Positions 1 through 5,540 of a DNA stretch of 9,397 bases are shown here, piece after piece. Within the stretch, counting starts at the first letter, position 1. Each line of letters starts with the position of its first letter. The stretch comes from Microcaldota archaeon (lineage in GTDB: Archaea > Micrarchaeota > Micrarchaeia > Micrarchaeales > CABMGC01), in assembly GCA_021805625.1 (NCBI GenBank), contig JAJZEU010000144.1:1-9397 (forward strand), in the 5' to 3' direction. Position numbers and translations under genes: made by a program. Under the pieces are notes generated by a model that did no database searches, was not told the DNA's origin, and saw nothing but the letters and a program-made list of their open reading frames with translations.

Positions 1-159
1 GTCCTGGGCCTTTGTGAGCTTGCCCTTTTGGTATGCGACCCTGTAGTACTTCAGGCCGCTCCTCGGCAGCGCTTTTGCGAAAGCCTTCCAGTTCCCCTCG
101 TTCTGCTCCTTCCAGAGCGCCTCTATTGCCTTTTCGATGCCATGTCCCTTTTTTGCCAT
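1..159 (-). CDS. Unknown small basic protein, partial (C-terminus beyond the window)
   Basis: The reading frame starts at ATG 159-157 and stays open to the left edge, giving the first 53 residues, beginning MAKKGHGIEKAIEAL. The visible part is rich in Lys/Arg and aromatic residues (two Trp, three Tyr, one Phe) and looks like a small soluble, possibly helical, protein. I do not recognise the family. It starts only 4 bp after the stop of the ribbon-helix-helix gene, whose TGA is followed at once by a TAG, so the two are almost certainly cotranscribed and probably translationally coupled; there is no clear Shine-Dalgarno site. A regulator-first pair of small genes resembles a toxin-antitoxin or regulator-effector operon, but the second gene is cut off and shows no known toxin motif, so this is only a possibility. 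Coding status is fairly likely; function is unknown. Confidence 0.6.
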   Translation of the reverse strand, partial: MAKKGHGIEKAIEALWKEQNEGNWKAFAKALPRSGLKYYRVAYQKGKLTKAQD

Positions 160-163
160 TCTA

Positions 164-400
164 TCAGCCCACGTATCCAAGCGACTTGAGCTTCCTTACC
201 ACTCCTTCCTTGGTCTTCCCTGCGGATTCCTTCTCATTGAGCTCTGAAACGAGTTCCCTCAGCACATACGTTATGTAATCTGATACTGAAGAGAATCCCG
301 TATCGCTTATCTGCTCCTCAAGCTTTTCGAAAAGGGGCTTCGGTATGGTTATGGTAGTATATTTCCTTCCTGCCACACCCTTTGCATTTCTCTTTGACAT
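164..400 (-). CDS. Ribbon-helix-helix (CopG/Arc-like) DNA-binding regulator
   Basis: A 78-residue protein. After a basic N-terminus (MSKRNAKGVAGRK), residues 14-20 form the DNA-contacting beta strand (YTTITIP). Helix 1 is about 21-35 and helix 2 about 38-54 (SSVSDYITYVLRELV), with the loop Gly-Phe-Ser-Ser typical of RHH proteins. The C-terminal tail ends in LKSLGYVG, a short basic 'LxxLGY' ending also seen in other short archaeal and bacterial RHH proteins, as far as I recall. Such proteins bind palindromic DNA as dimers. I chose ATG 400 over the upstream ATG at 481: the TATA box at 424-433 would lie inside the longer version, and the extra 27 residues do not look like RHH sequence. An 18-bp palindrome at 406-423 sits between TATA and start, suggesting autorepression. 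The transcript would be leaderless or nearly so. The next gene starts 4 bp downstream. Confidence 0.85.
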   Translation of the reverse strand: MSKRNAKGVAGRKYTTITIPKPLFEKLEEQISDTGFSSVSDYITYVLRELVSELNEKESAGKTKEGVVRKLKSLGYVG

Positions 401-405
401 ATACT

Positions 406-423
406 TTAATGTAATCACATTAA
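406..423. promoter_or_regulatory. 18-bp palindromic operator candidate of the RHH gene
   Basis: The sequence is TTAATGT-AATC-ACATTAA: two perfect 7-bp arms around a 4-bp spacer. It begins right next to the TATA box (424-433) and ends about 6 bp before the start codon at 400, so it covers the expected transcription start. This is where a repressor would block the promoter. RHH proteins usually bind such two-fold symmetric sites, so the encoded RHH protein is the natural candidate; that link is inferred. Confidence 0.6.
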
Positions 424-433
424 GATATAAAAA
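424..433 (-). promoter_or_regulatory. TATA box of the RHH gene
   Basis: Read on the minus strand this is TTTTTATATC. Its centre is about 28 bp from the start codon at 400, the spacing expected for an archaeal leaderless gene. It abuts the palindrome at 406-423. Confidence 0.6.
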
Positions 434-509
434 TGTTCCCTTCTGGTGTCCCTCAGAACACCGGCTGCGGTTCGAGTCCAACCAGGAATAGATGCCTCTA
501 CAGATGCGA

Positions 510-532
510 GTGCATGCTGGTTATGCGTGCAC
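510..532. other. Stem-loop over the stop codon of the 841-521 gene
   Basis: Bases 510-517 (GTGCATGC) pair with 525-532 (GCGTGCAC) through 8 pairs, one of them G-T, around a 7-base loop. The TAA stop codon (minus strand, 523-521) lies in the loop. No T-tract follows, so it does not look like a standard archaeal intrinsic terminator. It could be a 3'-end processing or stability element, or chance. Confidence 0.3.
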
Positions 533-841
533 AAGTCCTTTGAAGGCCATTATCTGTGCGTCTGCAGAGAGGCGGTTGAATTCCTTCCTTATCTTCGTTT
601 CGTCTGCTCTCCTGAGCTTTGCTATGATTTCTACCACCTTGCTCGTCTCTTTTGGTGGTGTGTAGGTCAGCCCTACAAGCTGATCGATTATCTCTGTTGG
701 GTTTTTGGCGCTGTTTATCCTCTCGGCTCCCTCTCTGACTACAGCTAAGAGATACTCCTGCCTTTCCCTGCCTATCACCAGCGGCAACAGGTCTTGCAGG
801 CGCCTTTTCAGCTCCGGTCTCAGTTCCTCTTGCATTTCCAT
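521..841 (-). CDS. Small helical protein of unknown function
   Basis: A 106-residue protein, MEMQEELRPELKRRL onward, ending in FKGLVHA. It is charged and lacks cysteine, a signal peptide or membrane segments. It reads as four or five amphipathic helices: about 3-20, 22-40, 46-56, 64-78 and 81-103. I do not recognise the family. The frame is open up to 922, but I prefer ATG 841: a TATA-like box at 904-912 would place transcription start near 882, inside the longer version, and GTGA at 850-847 is a plausible Shine-Dalgarno site 5 bases before the ATG. ATG 835 is a further alternative. It follows the hydrolase gene on the same strand after 103 bp, but appears to have its own promoter, which is flanked by an inverted repeat (858-871/915-928). 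The opposite-strand frame over this region is rich in Cys and Trp and looks like a shadow. Confidence 0.6.
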   Translation of the reverse strand: MEMQEELRPELKRRLQDLLPLVIGRERQEYLLAVVREGAERINSAKNPTEIIDQLVGLTYTPPKETSKVVEIIAKLRRADETKIRKEFNRLSADAQIMAFKGLVHA

Positions 842-857
842 GTCTCTCACTACTATT

Positions 858-928
858 GAGCAGTTCCTCGTATGTAGCGCTATCGGTGTACTGGTACGAT
901 TGACCTTATACAAAACGAGCAACTGTTC
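858..928. repeat. Imperfect 14-bp inverted repeat flanking a promoter
   Basis: GAGCAGTTCCTCGT at 858-871 matches the reverse complement of 915-928 (ACGAGCAACTGTTC) at 12 of 14 positions, with 43 bp between the arms. The TATA-like box at 904-912 and the expected transcription start of the 841-521 gene lie between the arms, as does the perfect 8-bp palindrome TAGCGCTA at 874-881. It could be a paired operator, a structured leader, or the remnant of a tiny non-autonomous element. I found no target-site duplication that favours the last. Confidence 0.4.
904..912 (-). promoter_or_regulatory. TATA-like box of the 841-521 gene
   Basis: Minus-strand TGTATAAGG preceded by a T-rich stretch. Transcription would start near 882, leaving a leader of about 40 bases before ATG 841 that contains a GTGA Shine-Dalgarno candidate at 850-847. 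Confidence 0.4.
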
Positions 929-944
929 TTGCGGGCTAGCAGAG

Positions 945-1499
945 TCATCCCGAGAGCCTCATGACTGCATTTAGGACACTTGGCAGCTCTACCACGTTGT
1001 TGTCAATGCTGAAGTGGCCCTTGCCGTGTTCGATAACTAAATCTGCGCCGAGCTTGTTCTTGAAGATTTCCTTGCCGTAGTGCAGCGACACGTACGGGTC
1101 GTTATCTGAATGTACCGCAACAAAACCCCTGCAGTTCGATTTTATCCTCTTCCAGTTTATCGGCTTTGTAAAGAAGCTCTTCAGATCGTCGAATCCCAAA
1201 TCAGAAGTGAACCCAGCAACCATGATTACCCCACCCACCTCTTTCCTTATTGTTTCAAGGTATCTGAGAATAGTTATACAACCAACGCTGTGACCCACGA
1301 AATAGCAATTCTCGTCAGGAGCACCTACAGCTTTGCTTAAGCTCTTTACCCACGCATTCATTCTCGGGTGTTCGGTATCTGGCATCGCAAGCACGCTGAC
1401 TTCAAAATCCCTTTTTTCCAGTTCCCTCTTCAGCCACGGATACCAGCGCGTGTTCGGCTTTCCGCCCCAGCAGTGTATTACGAATACCCTCTTTGCCAT
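945..1499 (-). CDS. RBBP9/YdeN-type serine hydrolase (alpha/beta hydrolase)
   Basis: A 184-residue protein, the usual length of the RBBP9/YdeN family of small serine hydrolases. The N-terminal strand leads into the HCWGG oxyanion-loop region (residues 9-13), with N16 and the WYPWL segment typical of the family. The nucleophile elbow is GHSVG (69-73, Ser71). The acid is probably Asp134 in SDNDPYV, and the base His162 in GKGHF, so the catalytic triad is complete. The natural substrate is not known from sequence. It is a soluble cytoplasmic protein with no signal peptide. I chose ATG 1499 because it gives family length. A longer frame from 1625 would overlap the end of the radical SAM gene and its promoter. 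The first residues lie in a 12-bp tandem repeat that offers a second in-frame start, GTG 1511. The gene follows the radical SAM gene after 68 bp, and a TATA box at 1541-1550 suggests separate transcription. Confidence 0.88.
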   Translation of the reverse strand: MAKRVFVIHCWGGKPNTRWYPWLKRELEKRDFEVSVLAMPDTEHPRMNAWVKSLSKAVGAPDENCYFVGHSVGCITILRYLETIRKEVGGVIMVAGFTSDLGFDDLKSFFTKPINWKRIKSNCRGFVAVHSDNDPYVSLHYGKEIFKNKLGADLVIEHGKGHFSIDNNVVELPSVLNAVMRLSG

Positions 1500-1521
1500 T
1501 CTCTTTGCCACCCTCTTTGCC
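1486..1521 (-). repeat. Three tandem 12-bp units at the hydrolase start
   Basis: On the minus strand the unit GGCAAAGAGRRT occurs three times without spacers (1521-1510, 1509-1498, 1497-1486). The outer two copies are identical and the middle one differs at two positions. Each unit encodes Ala-Lys-Arg plus the next residue. The unit junctions create two possible start codons, GTG 1511 and ATG 1499, and GGGTGG between them may act as a ribosome-binding site for the ATG. Confidence 0.75.
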
Positions 1522-1540
1522 TTAAACCTAATTCTGTATC

Positions 1541-1550
1541 CTTTTATATT
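1541..1550 (-). promoter_or_regulatory. TATA box of the hydrolase gene
   Basis: The minus strand reads GAATATAAAAGG around this position, in the 68-bp gap after the radical SAM stop codon. Transcription would start near 1519, giving a leader of about 20 bases before ATG 1499, or a shorter one before GTG 1511. Confidence 0.5.
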
Positions 1551-1567
1551 CTGGCATTTGGCCAGAA

Positions 1568-2638
1568 TCAGAACGCGTGAACCAGGCTTTTTGCATTCCC
1601 GACTATCGCCTGGTATGCTTCGCAAGCAGTCCAGCCGCTCGGCTCCCGACCTTCCTTTATAAGCTTCCTTACCTCACTTGCTTCTCCGTTGTTCCATATG
1701 GGCCTTAGGTCGTATGCCGTATCCCTTATATTGCCTATCTTCCTGCCCCACATTATGCTGGGATAGACGTTGCCATAGCTGTCCATGAAGAGAGAAGCAT
1801 CCAGGCTTCTGCTTCTCATGGGGGTCATGCCGGTCTTCACATACTCCTCCAATTTTTCCAGAAAGACATTCTCTATGAGGTGTATCGCGTCAAGCTTCAT
1901 GCTTCTCCTCTTTCGCAGCTCCATTATCTCACTTGCTATCATCTCCTTGTCGGCAACTATGTCGCTGCCTATGTTCGTATAGTATATTTCTGAGAGCTGC
2001 CCAACGTTCACGTGGAAGTTGTCGTAGGTTATGTTGGGTATGTCTTTCTTGACCTCCTGGAATGTTCTTTCAAATTGTCCCTGATTGAGCTTGCTCATCG
2101 TGTAGCCAAAAACTGCGAATAGGTTGTCGTAGCTCTTCTGCAATTCCTGCAGCCGCTTGAACATGTCTACGGCCTTGTCGTAGTTGCCAGGTATGCCGCG
2201 CACCTTGTCATGGAGCTCCCTGTAGCCATCAAGGCTAACAGTTATGGAGAGCCTTGGCACTCCAGCATCAAGTATCTCCTTGACCTTCCTTATCACAAGA
2301 TCGTGGCTTGTCAGAGAGTTGGTAGGTATGGTCACTATGTAGAGCCCTTTTGAATGTTCGACGAAAGCCTTGACTATTTCCACTATGTCGCTCCTCAGAA
2401 ACGGCTCGCCGCCCGTAATCTCTATCCACCTGAATGAGGTGTTCTTCTTTGCGAATTCACTTATCTCCTCTACGCTGAGCTCGTTCTTCGGCTTTATCTG
2501 CCAGATGTTGCACGTCAGGCATCTGGACTGGCAGAGGTAAGTTATGCTAAATGTAAGCTTGTACGGGTTGCTCAGCGCAGAGAAATTGCTCCTGAGTGCC
2601 GTGAGCCCCAAGCCAATAAACTTCCCAGTGCTTGACAT
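1568..2638 (-). CDS. Radical SAM protein of unknown specificity
   Basis: A 356-residue radical SAM enzyme. The [4Fe-4S]-binding motif is CQSRCLTC (Cys36, Cys40, Cys43), followed by the SAM-binding ITGGEPF (74-80). The ITVSLDG strand (132-138) and the LHDKVRG segment (142-148) are typical of MoaA/PqqE/anSME-like radical SAM proteins. The last 23 residues contain WTACEAYQAI (336-345), which resembles a reduced SPASM-like tail, but only one cysteine (Cys339) is left there, so extra iron-sulfur clusters are doubtful. A second half with this ending is typical of uncharacterised archaeal radical SAM proteins. The substrate cannot be read from the sequence, and no precursor peptide gene is evident next to it. 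The start at ATG 2638 is supported by a strong TATA box 28 bp upstream, implying a leaderless transcript. It is divergent from the RNHCP gene. Confidence 0.9.
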   Translation of the reverse strand: MSSTGKFIGLGLTALRSNFSALSNPYKLTFSITYLCQSRCLTCNIWQIKPKNELSVEEISEFAKKNTSFRWIEITGGEPFLRSDIVEIVKAFVEHSKGLYIVTIPTNSLTSHDLVIRKVKEILDAGVPRLSITVSLDGYRELHDKVRGIPGNYDKAVDMFKRLQELQKSYDNLFAVFGYTMSKLNQGQFERTFQEVKKDIPNITYDNFHVNVGQLSEIYYTNIGSDIVADKEMIASEIMELRKRRSMKLDAIHLIENVFLEKLEEYVKTGMTPMRSRSLDASLFMDSYGNVYPSIMWGRKIGNIRDTAYDLRPIWNNGEASEVRKLIKEGREPSGWTACEAYQAIVGNAKSLVHAF

Positions 2639-2661
2639 ATGATAACATTACCCTTCACCTA

Positions 2662-2671
2662 TATATAAATA
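2662..2671. promoter_or_regulatory. Shared TATA region of the divergent radical SAM and RNHCP genes
   Basis: TATATAAATA on the plus strand reads as a TATA box in both directions. Its centre is about 28 bp from the radical SAM start (2638) and about 33 bp from the RNHCP start (2699). The A-rich sequence GCAAAAT just upstream in the minus direction fits a BRE element, so the minus-strand promoter is probably the stronger. The plus direction has only TTCACC there. No other TATA-like box lies in the 60-bp gap. Confidence 0.55.
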
Positions 2672-2698
2672 TTTTGCAAAAGCAAGTTCTCTGTTCAT

Positions 2699-3001
2699 AT
2701 GGCTGCAGGAAAGGGATTCCAGAGGAAGAAGGAAGATTTTGTCTGCATAAACTGCGGGCAGACAATAAAAGGCAGCGGATACACCGACCACTGCCCGCAC
2801 TGCCTCTTCAGCTTGCATGTAGACAAGAATCCCGGAGACAGGGCGGAGGAGTGCCATGGCGTCATGGAACCAATCCATGCAGATTACAGCTCCGGGGAAT
2901 TTACCATAACCTACAGGTGCAGGCGCTGCGGGGCAGTTAAGAAGGTAACAGCAGCGCATGATGACAGCAAGGACCTGCTGGCAAATCTTGTAAACGCCTA
3001 G
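2699..3001 (+). CDS. RNHCP-domain zinc-binding protein
   Basis: A 100-residue protein matching the RNHCP domain. The N-terminal basic region is followed by FVCINCG (Cys16, Cys19), then DHCPHCLFSLHVD (Cys32, Cys35, with His31, His34, His40), PGDR (45-48), ECHGVMEPI (Cys52) and a second pair RCRRCG (Cys74, Cys77). The cysteine pairs suggest one or two zinc sites. In the name-giving motif Arg-Asn is replaced by Thr-Asp, so the core here is TDHCPHCL. The function of the family is unknown; a nucleic-acid or ribosome-related role is often assumed without proof. ATG 2699 is the only sensible start, 33 bp from the shared TATA box. The gene is soluble and stands alone, divergent from the radical SAM gene and 57 bp before the isochorismatase-like gene. 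Confidence 0.9.
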   Translation: MAAGKGFQRKKEDFVCINCGQTIKGSGYTDHCPHCLFSLHVDKNPGDRAEECHGVMEPIHADYSSGEFTITYRCRRCGAVKKVTAAHDDSKDLLANLVNA

Positions 3002-3020
3002 CACGAAAAAGCATAAAGTC

Positions 3021-3031
3021 CTTTTATCTTT
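3021..3031 (+). promoter_or_regulatory. TATA-like box of the isochorismatase-like gene
   Basis: CTTTTATCTTT preceded by the A-rich ATAAAGT. Transcription would start near 3052, which supports ATG 3059 over the upstream in-frame TTG at 3035. The T-rich run could also help end the RNHCP transcript. Confidence 0.45.
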
Positions 3032-3058
3032 CACTTGGCAAAAAGTATTGGGATATAT

Positions 3059-3637
3059 ATGGATTTGGAATTTGACAAGAAGAGAACAGCACTGGTGGTG
3101 ATAGACCTGCAGAAGGGAATAGTTGGGATGCCTGCGCAACCGCACAGCACGAGTGAGGTCGTTTCCAACGCTGCAAAGCTTGCAGACGCATTCAGAAAGA
3201 ACGGTATGAAGGTCTTCCTTGTGCATGTTACCAGTTCTCCGGAAGAGAGGCCAAAGCCAACAGCGGACATTGAGGCATTTTCCTCATCTGCAGCGACCCA
3301 GATGCCAAAGGACTGGGATGAGATAGTGCCAGAGCTCGGGCCTAAAGATGGAGACATTGTGATAACCAAGAGGCAGTGGGGTGCATTCTACGGCACAGAT
3401 CTGGATATGCGCCTTAGGCGAAGGGGCATAGATACGATAGTATTGTGCGGCATAGCAACGAGCATAGGCGTTGAGAGCACGGCAAGGTTTGCATACGAAT
3501 ACAACTACAACCAGGTCTTCGCTGAGGATGCGATGTCAGACCGCTCTGCGGAGATGCATGAGCGCACGCTAAACGGCATCTTCAAGCGCATAGGGCAGGT
3601 AAGGAAGACAGATGAGATAATTGCGGCAATTAAGTAG
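3059..3637 (+). CDS. Isochorismatase-like cysteine hydrolase
   Basis: A 192-residue protein of the isochorismatase-like family, which includes nicotinamidases, N-carbamoylsarcosine amidases and related amide hydrolases. The catalytic triad is visible: Asp16 in ALVVIDLQKG, Lys104 in DIVITKRQWGAFYGT, and the nucleophile Cys130 in TIVLCGIATSIGVESTAR. The GIATS part carries the usual non-proline cis peptide region. It lacks the obvious DxH metal-binding set of nicotinamidases, so a metal-independent amidase or an isochorismatase-like enzyme of unknown substrate is more likely. It is a soluble cytoplasmic protein. ATG 3059 fits the promoter; TTG 3035 would add eight residues (MAKSIGIY). It lies 57 bp after the RNHCP gene and 81 bp before the glycosyltransferase, and probably forms its own transcription unit. 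Confidence 0.9.
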   Translation: MDLEFDKKRTALVVIDLQKGIVGMPAQPHSTSEVVSNAAKLADAFRKNGMKVFLVHVTSSPEERPKPTADIEAFSSSAATQMPKDWDEIVPELGPKDGDIVITKRQWGAFYGTDLDMRLRRRGIDTIVLCGIATSIGVESTARFAYEYNYNQVFAEDAMSDRSAEMHERTLNGIFKRIGQVRKTDEIIAAIK

Positions 3638-3686
3638 CTGTAGCGGAAACGCCAGCAATCCACCTGGCTAATCCATTATCGCAGTG

Positions 3687-3700
3687 CATTTTTATTTGTG
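3687..3700 (+). promoter_or_regulatory. TATA box of the GT-C glycosyltransferase gene
   Basis: CATTTTTATTTGTG, with the TATA-like core centred near 3693, about 26 bp before the GTG start at 3719, predicts a leaderless mRNA. Exactly the same 14 bases occur upstream of the histidine phosphatase gene (6207-6194, minus strand). Confidence 0.55.
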
Positions 3701-3718
3701 TGACCTGCATTTATCCTA

Positions 3719-5149
3719 GTGTCGGCTGAGAAATTGATAGGTAAGAAGGCATACGCAGTGCTATTTTTTGCGGTAGTTGCACTGGCATTGTTTGCCTATA
3801 CTTATAAAGTTGTAGGAATAGCGCCTTCCTACGATGATGGCGTCTATGCTTACTCCTTGCTGAGCCCAATGCACCTCAAAACAACTTCCTTGTTTGGCAG
3901 CGCCATAGGCTTCTTCGTATACGGGTATCCGTTTACCCGCTTGCTTGGGCATATCATGATCATTCCAACACTTATGACTCTGAGCGCCATAGCCTTGACC
4001 ATTCTCATAATATTCCTCATATGCAATGAATACAGAAACAGGCTTGCTGGAATCATTGCTTCTGCGCTCTATGCCTTCAACCCGCTTGTGTTCGCATACT
4101 CGAACAGGCTGCTGCCGGATATCTTTACAACGATGCTGCTTGCCCTATCCATACTCCTCTTCCTAAAGGCAAAGAAGAGCAGTAAATGGTATCTCTTCTT
4201 CATCAGCGGCAGTGTCGTTTTTGCAGGAATTTTCTTTGGCTATCAGGTGCTCTTCGTATCCCTCATATACCTAGTATTCGCTGCGTCATCGTTCGCTTTC
4301 GGGAAGATGGGTGGCGTTGCAAAAAGTTTGGCATTGTCTATTGCCGGCATGCTCATCATGGTCACTGCATGGCTCCTGTACCAGCAGTACCTATATAGTA
4401 CGCCATTTTTCCTAGTTACCGCAGCCACGAGGATTTATTCCCTGACCGGCATGCTCGCATGGTCGATGAGCTTCTATCCCGTTATGGTCTTCCCAATGCA
4501 TATAATCCCAAGCATTGTTGGGGGCTCTTACGAGCCGTATGTGAACGTCGGTATTCTTGGATACGCGTTCCTGCTTGTAAGCATGTTCCTTTTCACAAAA
4601 TATGGCAGGAAATACAGAAAACATGTGCTCCCGTATGCTATAGCATCCCTTGCTTTTATCCTGTTCCTCATGTATGGCTCGCAGAGCCTAACCGCCTACT
4701 CACACATCTACGCAGAGAACAGGTTCCTGATGCCTTTCGTGCTGTTGGCGTCGCTCGGCTCTGCCATAGCAATAGGTTCAATGAAGGCGAGGCGTGCGAT
4801 AGCCTTGTCGGCAACACTGCTTGTACTGTATGCTGTGTTTTTCATCGCCATGTATCCAAGCGTAATAAATTTCTATAATTCCCAAGACGCACTTTTAAAC
4901 TATCTACAGAGTACCCTACCCTACCAGAACATGAGCGCCTACAGGATTTATCAGAACGTATTTTCAATCTCAGACGCATTCTGCTACCTCTTTGATGCAA
5001 GCCCTCCAAACTGCACAGACAACTCTTTGGCCGCTGTGCCTAGCGGAATCTGTGAGCAGAACAAGACAGCAATCTTCTCCAATGCGGAGATATGCAACCA
5101 GAGCACAGCATTCGGCTATCCGTCGACATACATCCATATAAGGGATTAG
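3719..5149 (+). CDS. GT-C membrane glycosyltransferase (PMT/ArnT-like)
   Basis: A 476-residue polytopic membrane protein. After one N-terminal membrane segment (about 11-29), an outside loop carries YDDGVYAYS (38-46) with Asp39/Asp40, where GT-C enzymes hold their catalytic acid. About ten more hydrophobic segments follow up to 380. NRLLPD (129-134) matches the conserved Arg-x-x-Pro-Asp region of the PMT_2/ArnT group, and ENRFLMPF (333-340) resembles the E-x-R-Y-x-x-P motif. It would move a sugar from a polyprenyl-phosphate donor to an acceptor on the outer face of the membrane. The tail after 380 is short, outside, and holds four cysteines (422, 432, 445, 459) and sequons at Asn404, 431, 448 and 460. 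The start is GTG; the next in-frame Met is at 51, after the catalytic loop. The family call is firm, the donor and acceptor unknown. Confidence 0.82.
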   Translation: MSAEKLIGKKAYAVLFFAVVALALFAYTYKVVGIAPSYDDGVYAYSLLSPMHLKTTSLFGSAIGFFVYGYPFTRLLGHIMIIPTLMTLSAIALTILIIFLICNEYRNRLAGIIASALYAFNPLVFAYSNRLLPDIFTTMLLALSILLFLKAKKSSKWYLFFISGSVVFAGIFFGYQVLFVSLIYLVFAASSFAFGKMGGVAKSLALSIAGMLIMVTAWLLYQQYLYSTPFFLVTAATRIYSLTGMLAWSMSFYPVMVFPMHIIPSIVGGSYEPYVNVGILGYAFLLVSMFLFTKYGRKYRKHVLPYAIASLAFILFLMYGSQSLTAYSHIYAENRFLMPFVLLASLGSAIAIGSMKARRAIALSATLLVLYAVFFIAMYPSVINFYNSQDALLNYLQSTLPYQNMSAYRIYQNVFSISDAFCYLFDASPPNCTDNSLAAVPSGICEQNKTAIFSNAEICNQSTAFGYPSTYIHIRD

Positions 5150-5213
5150 ATGTATTTCGAACAGCAATCCTAGCTATACCAAAACCTCTAAAAACGCTGG
5201 ATTCCATATTCTC

Positions 5214-5219
5214 GAGGTG
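5214..5219 (+). promoter_or_regulatory. Shine-Dalgarno site of the DUF4870-like gene
   Basis: GAGGTG lies 5 bases before ATG 5225. It is one of the few clear ribosome-binding sites here and decides between ATG 5225 and an out-of-frame ATG at 5221. It implies a leader, perhaps from the TATA-like CTATACC near 5174-5180, or readthrough from the glycosyltransferase gene. Confidence 0.6.
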
Positions 5220-5224
5220 CATGT

Positions 5225-5530
5225 ATGGCAAAAGACAGGCAGAAAGGAGATTTCGGGTACATTCTGATATACCTATTCGAGCTTATTACAGGGATTGTTT
5301 TCTTCCTCATGGTCAAGGGCGACGCAAGAAAGAAGCAGCACTCTATCCAGGCCGTTATTCTGGGGATAATTTCTATCGCAATAGCGATAATCTTCCTCTT
5401 CATGCCGCTCATTGCTAATGTCATCGACGCCATAATCTGGGTATGCGGCATGTACATAGGCTACATGGCATCAATAGGCAGAGACATCGACATCCCCTAC
5501 ATCTCCGACTTCGCAAAGAAGTACGTATGA
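5225..5530 (+). CDS. Small DUF4870/Tic20-like membrane protein
   Basis: A 101-residue protein with three hydrophobic segments (about 12-30, 42-63 and 65-83). The cytoplasmic loop DARKKQHSIQAV (33-44) matches the FHxxQA region of DUF4870, and the ending GRDIDIPYISDFAKKYV is the conserved C-terminal part of that family, where 'IPxxxxxAxK' follows the last helix. The function of DUF4870 proteins is unknown; they share the Tic20-like fold family. It follows the glycosyltransferase on the same strand after 75 bp and has its own Shine-Dalgarno site, so cotranscription is possible. Its stop is only 10 bp from the end of the convergent histidine phosphatase gene. Confidence 0.8.
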   Translation: MAKDRQKGDFGYILIYLFELITGIVFFLMVKGDARKKQHSIQAVILGIISIAIAIIFLFMPLIANVIDAIIWVCGMYIGYMASIGRDIDIPYISDFAKKYV

Positions 5531-5540
5531 GGTATCCTTC

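Noticed and set aside
401..481. N-terminal extension of the RHH protein from ATG 481
   Set aside because: It would run through the TATA box and the palindrome, and the added residues do not resemble RHH proteins.
430..490. A functional tRNA gene around the B-box
   Set aside because: Three of five T-stem pairs fail, and no D-arm, 7-bp acceptor stem or proper 7-base anticodon loop can be built.
446..748. Plus-strand open frame of 100 residues
   Set aside because: It is unusually rich in Cys, Trp and Tyr, has no TATA box or Shine-Dalgarno site, and lies over the better minus-strand gene 841-521.
1500..1625. Longer hydrolase start at ATG 1625
   Set aside because: It overlaps the radical SAM coding end and the hydrolase TATA box, and makes the protein 42 residues longer than the family.
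2648..3226. Minus-strand 192-residue open frame opposite the RNHCP gene
   Set aside because: Shadow frame; the plus-strand protein has a clear RNHCP domain and a well-placed promoter.
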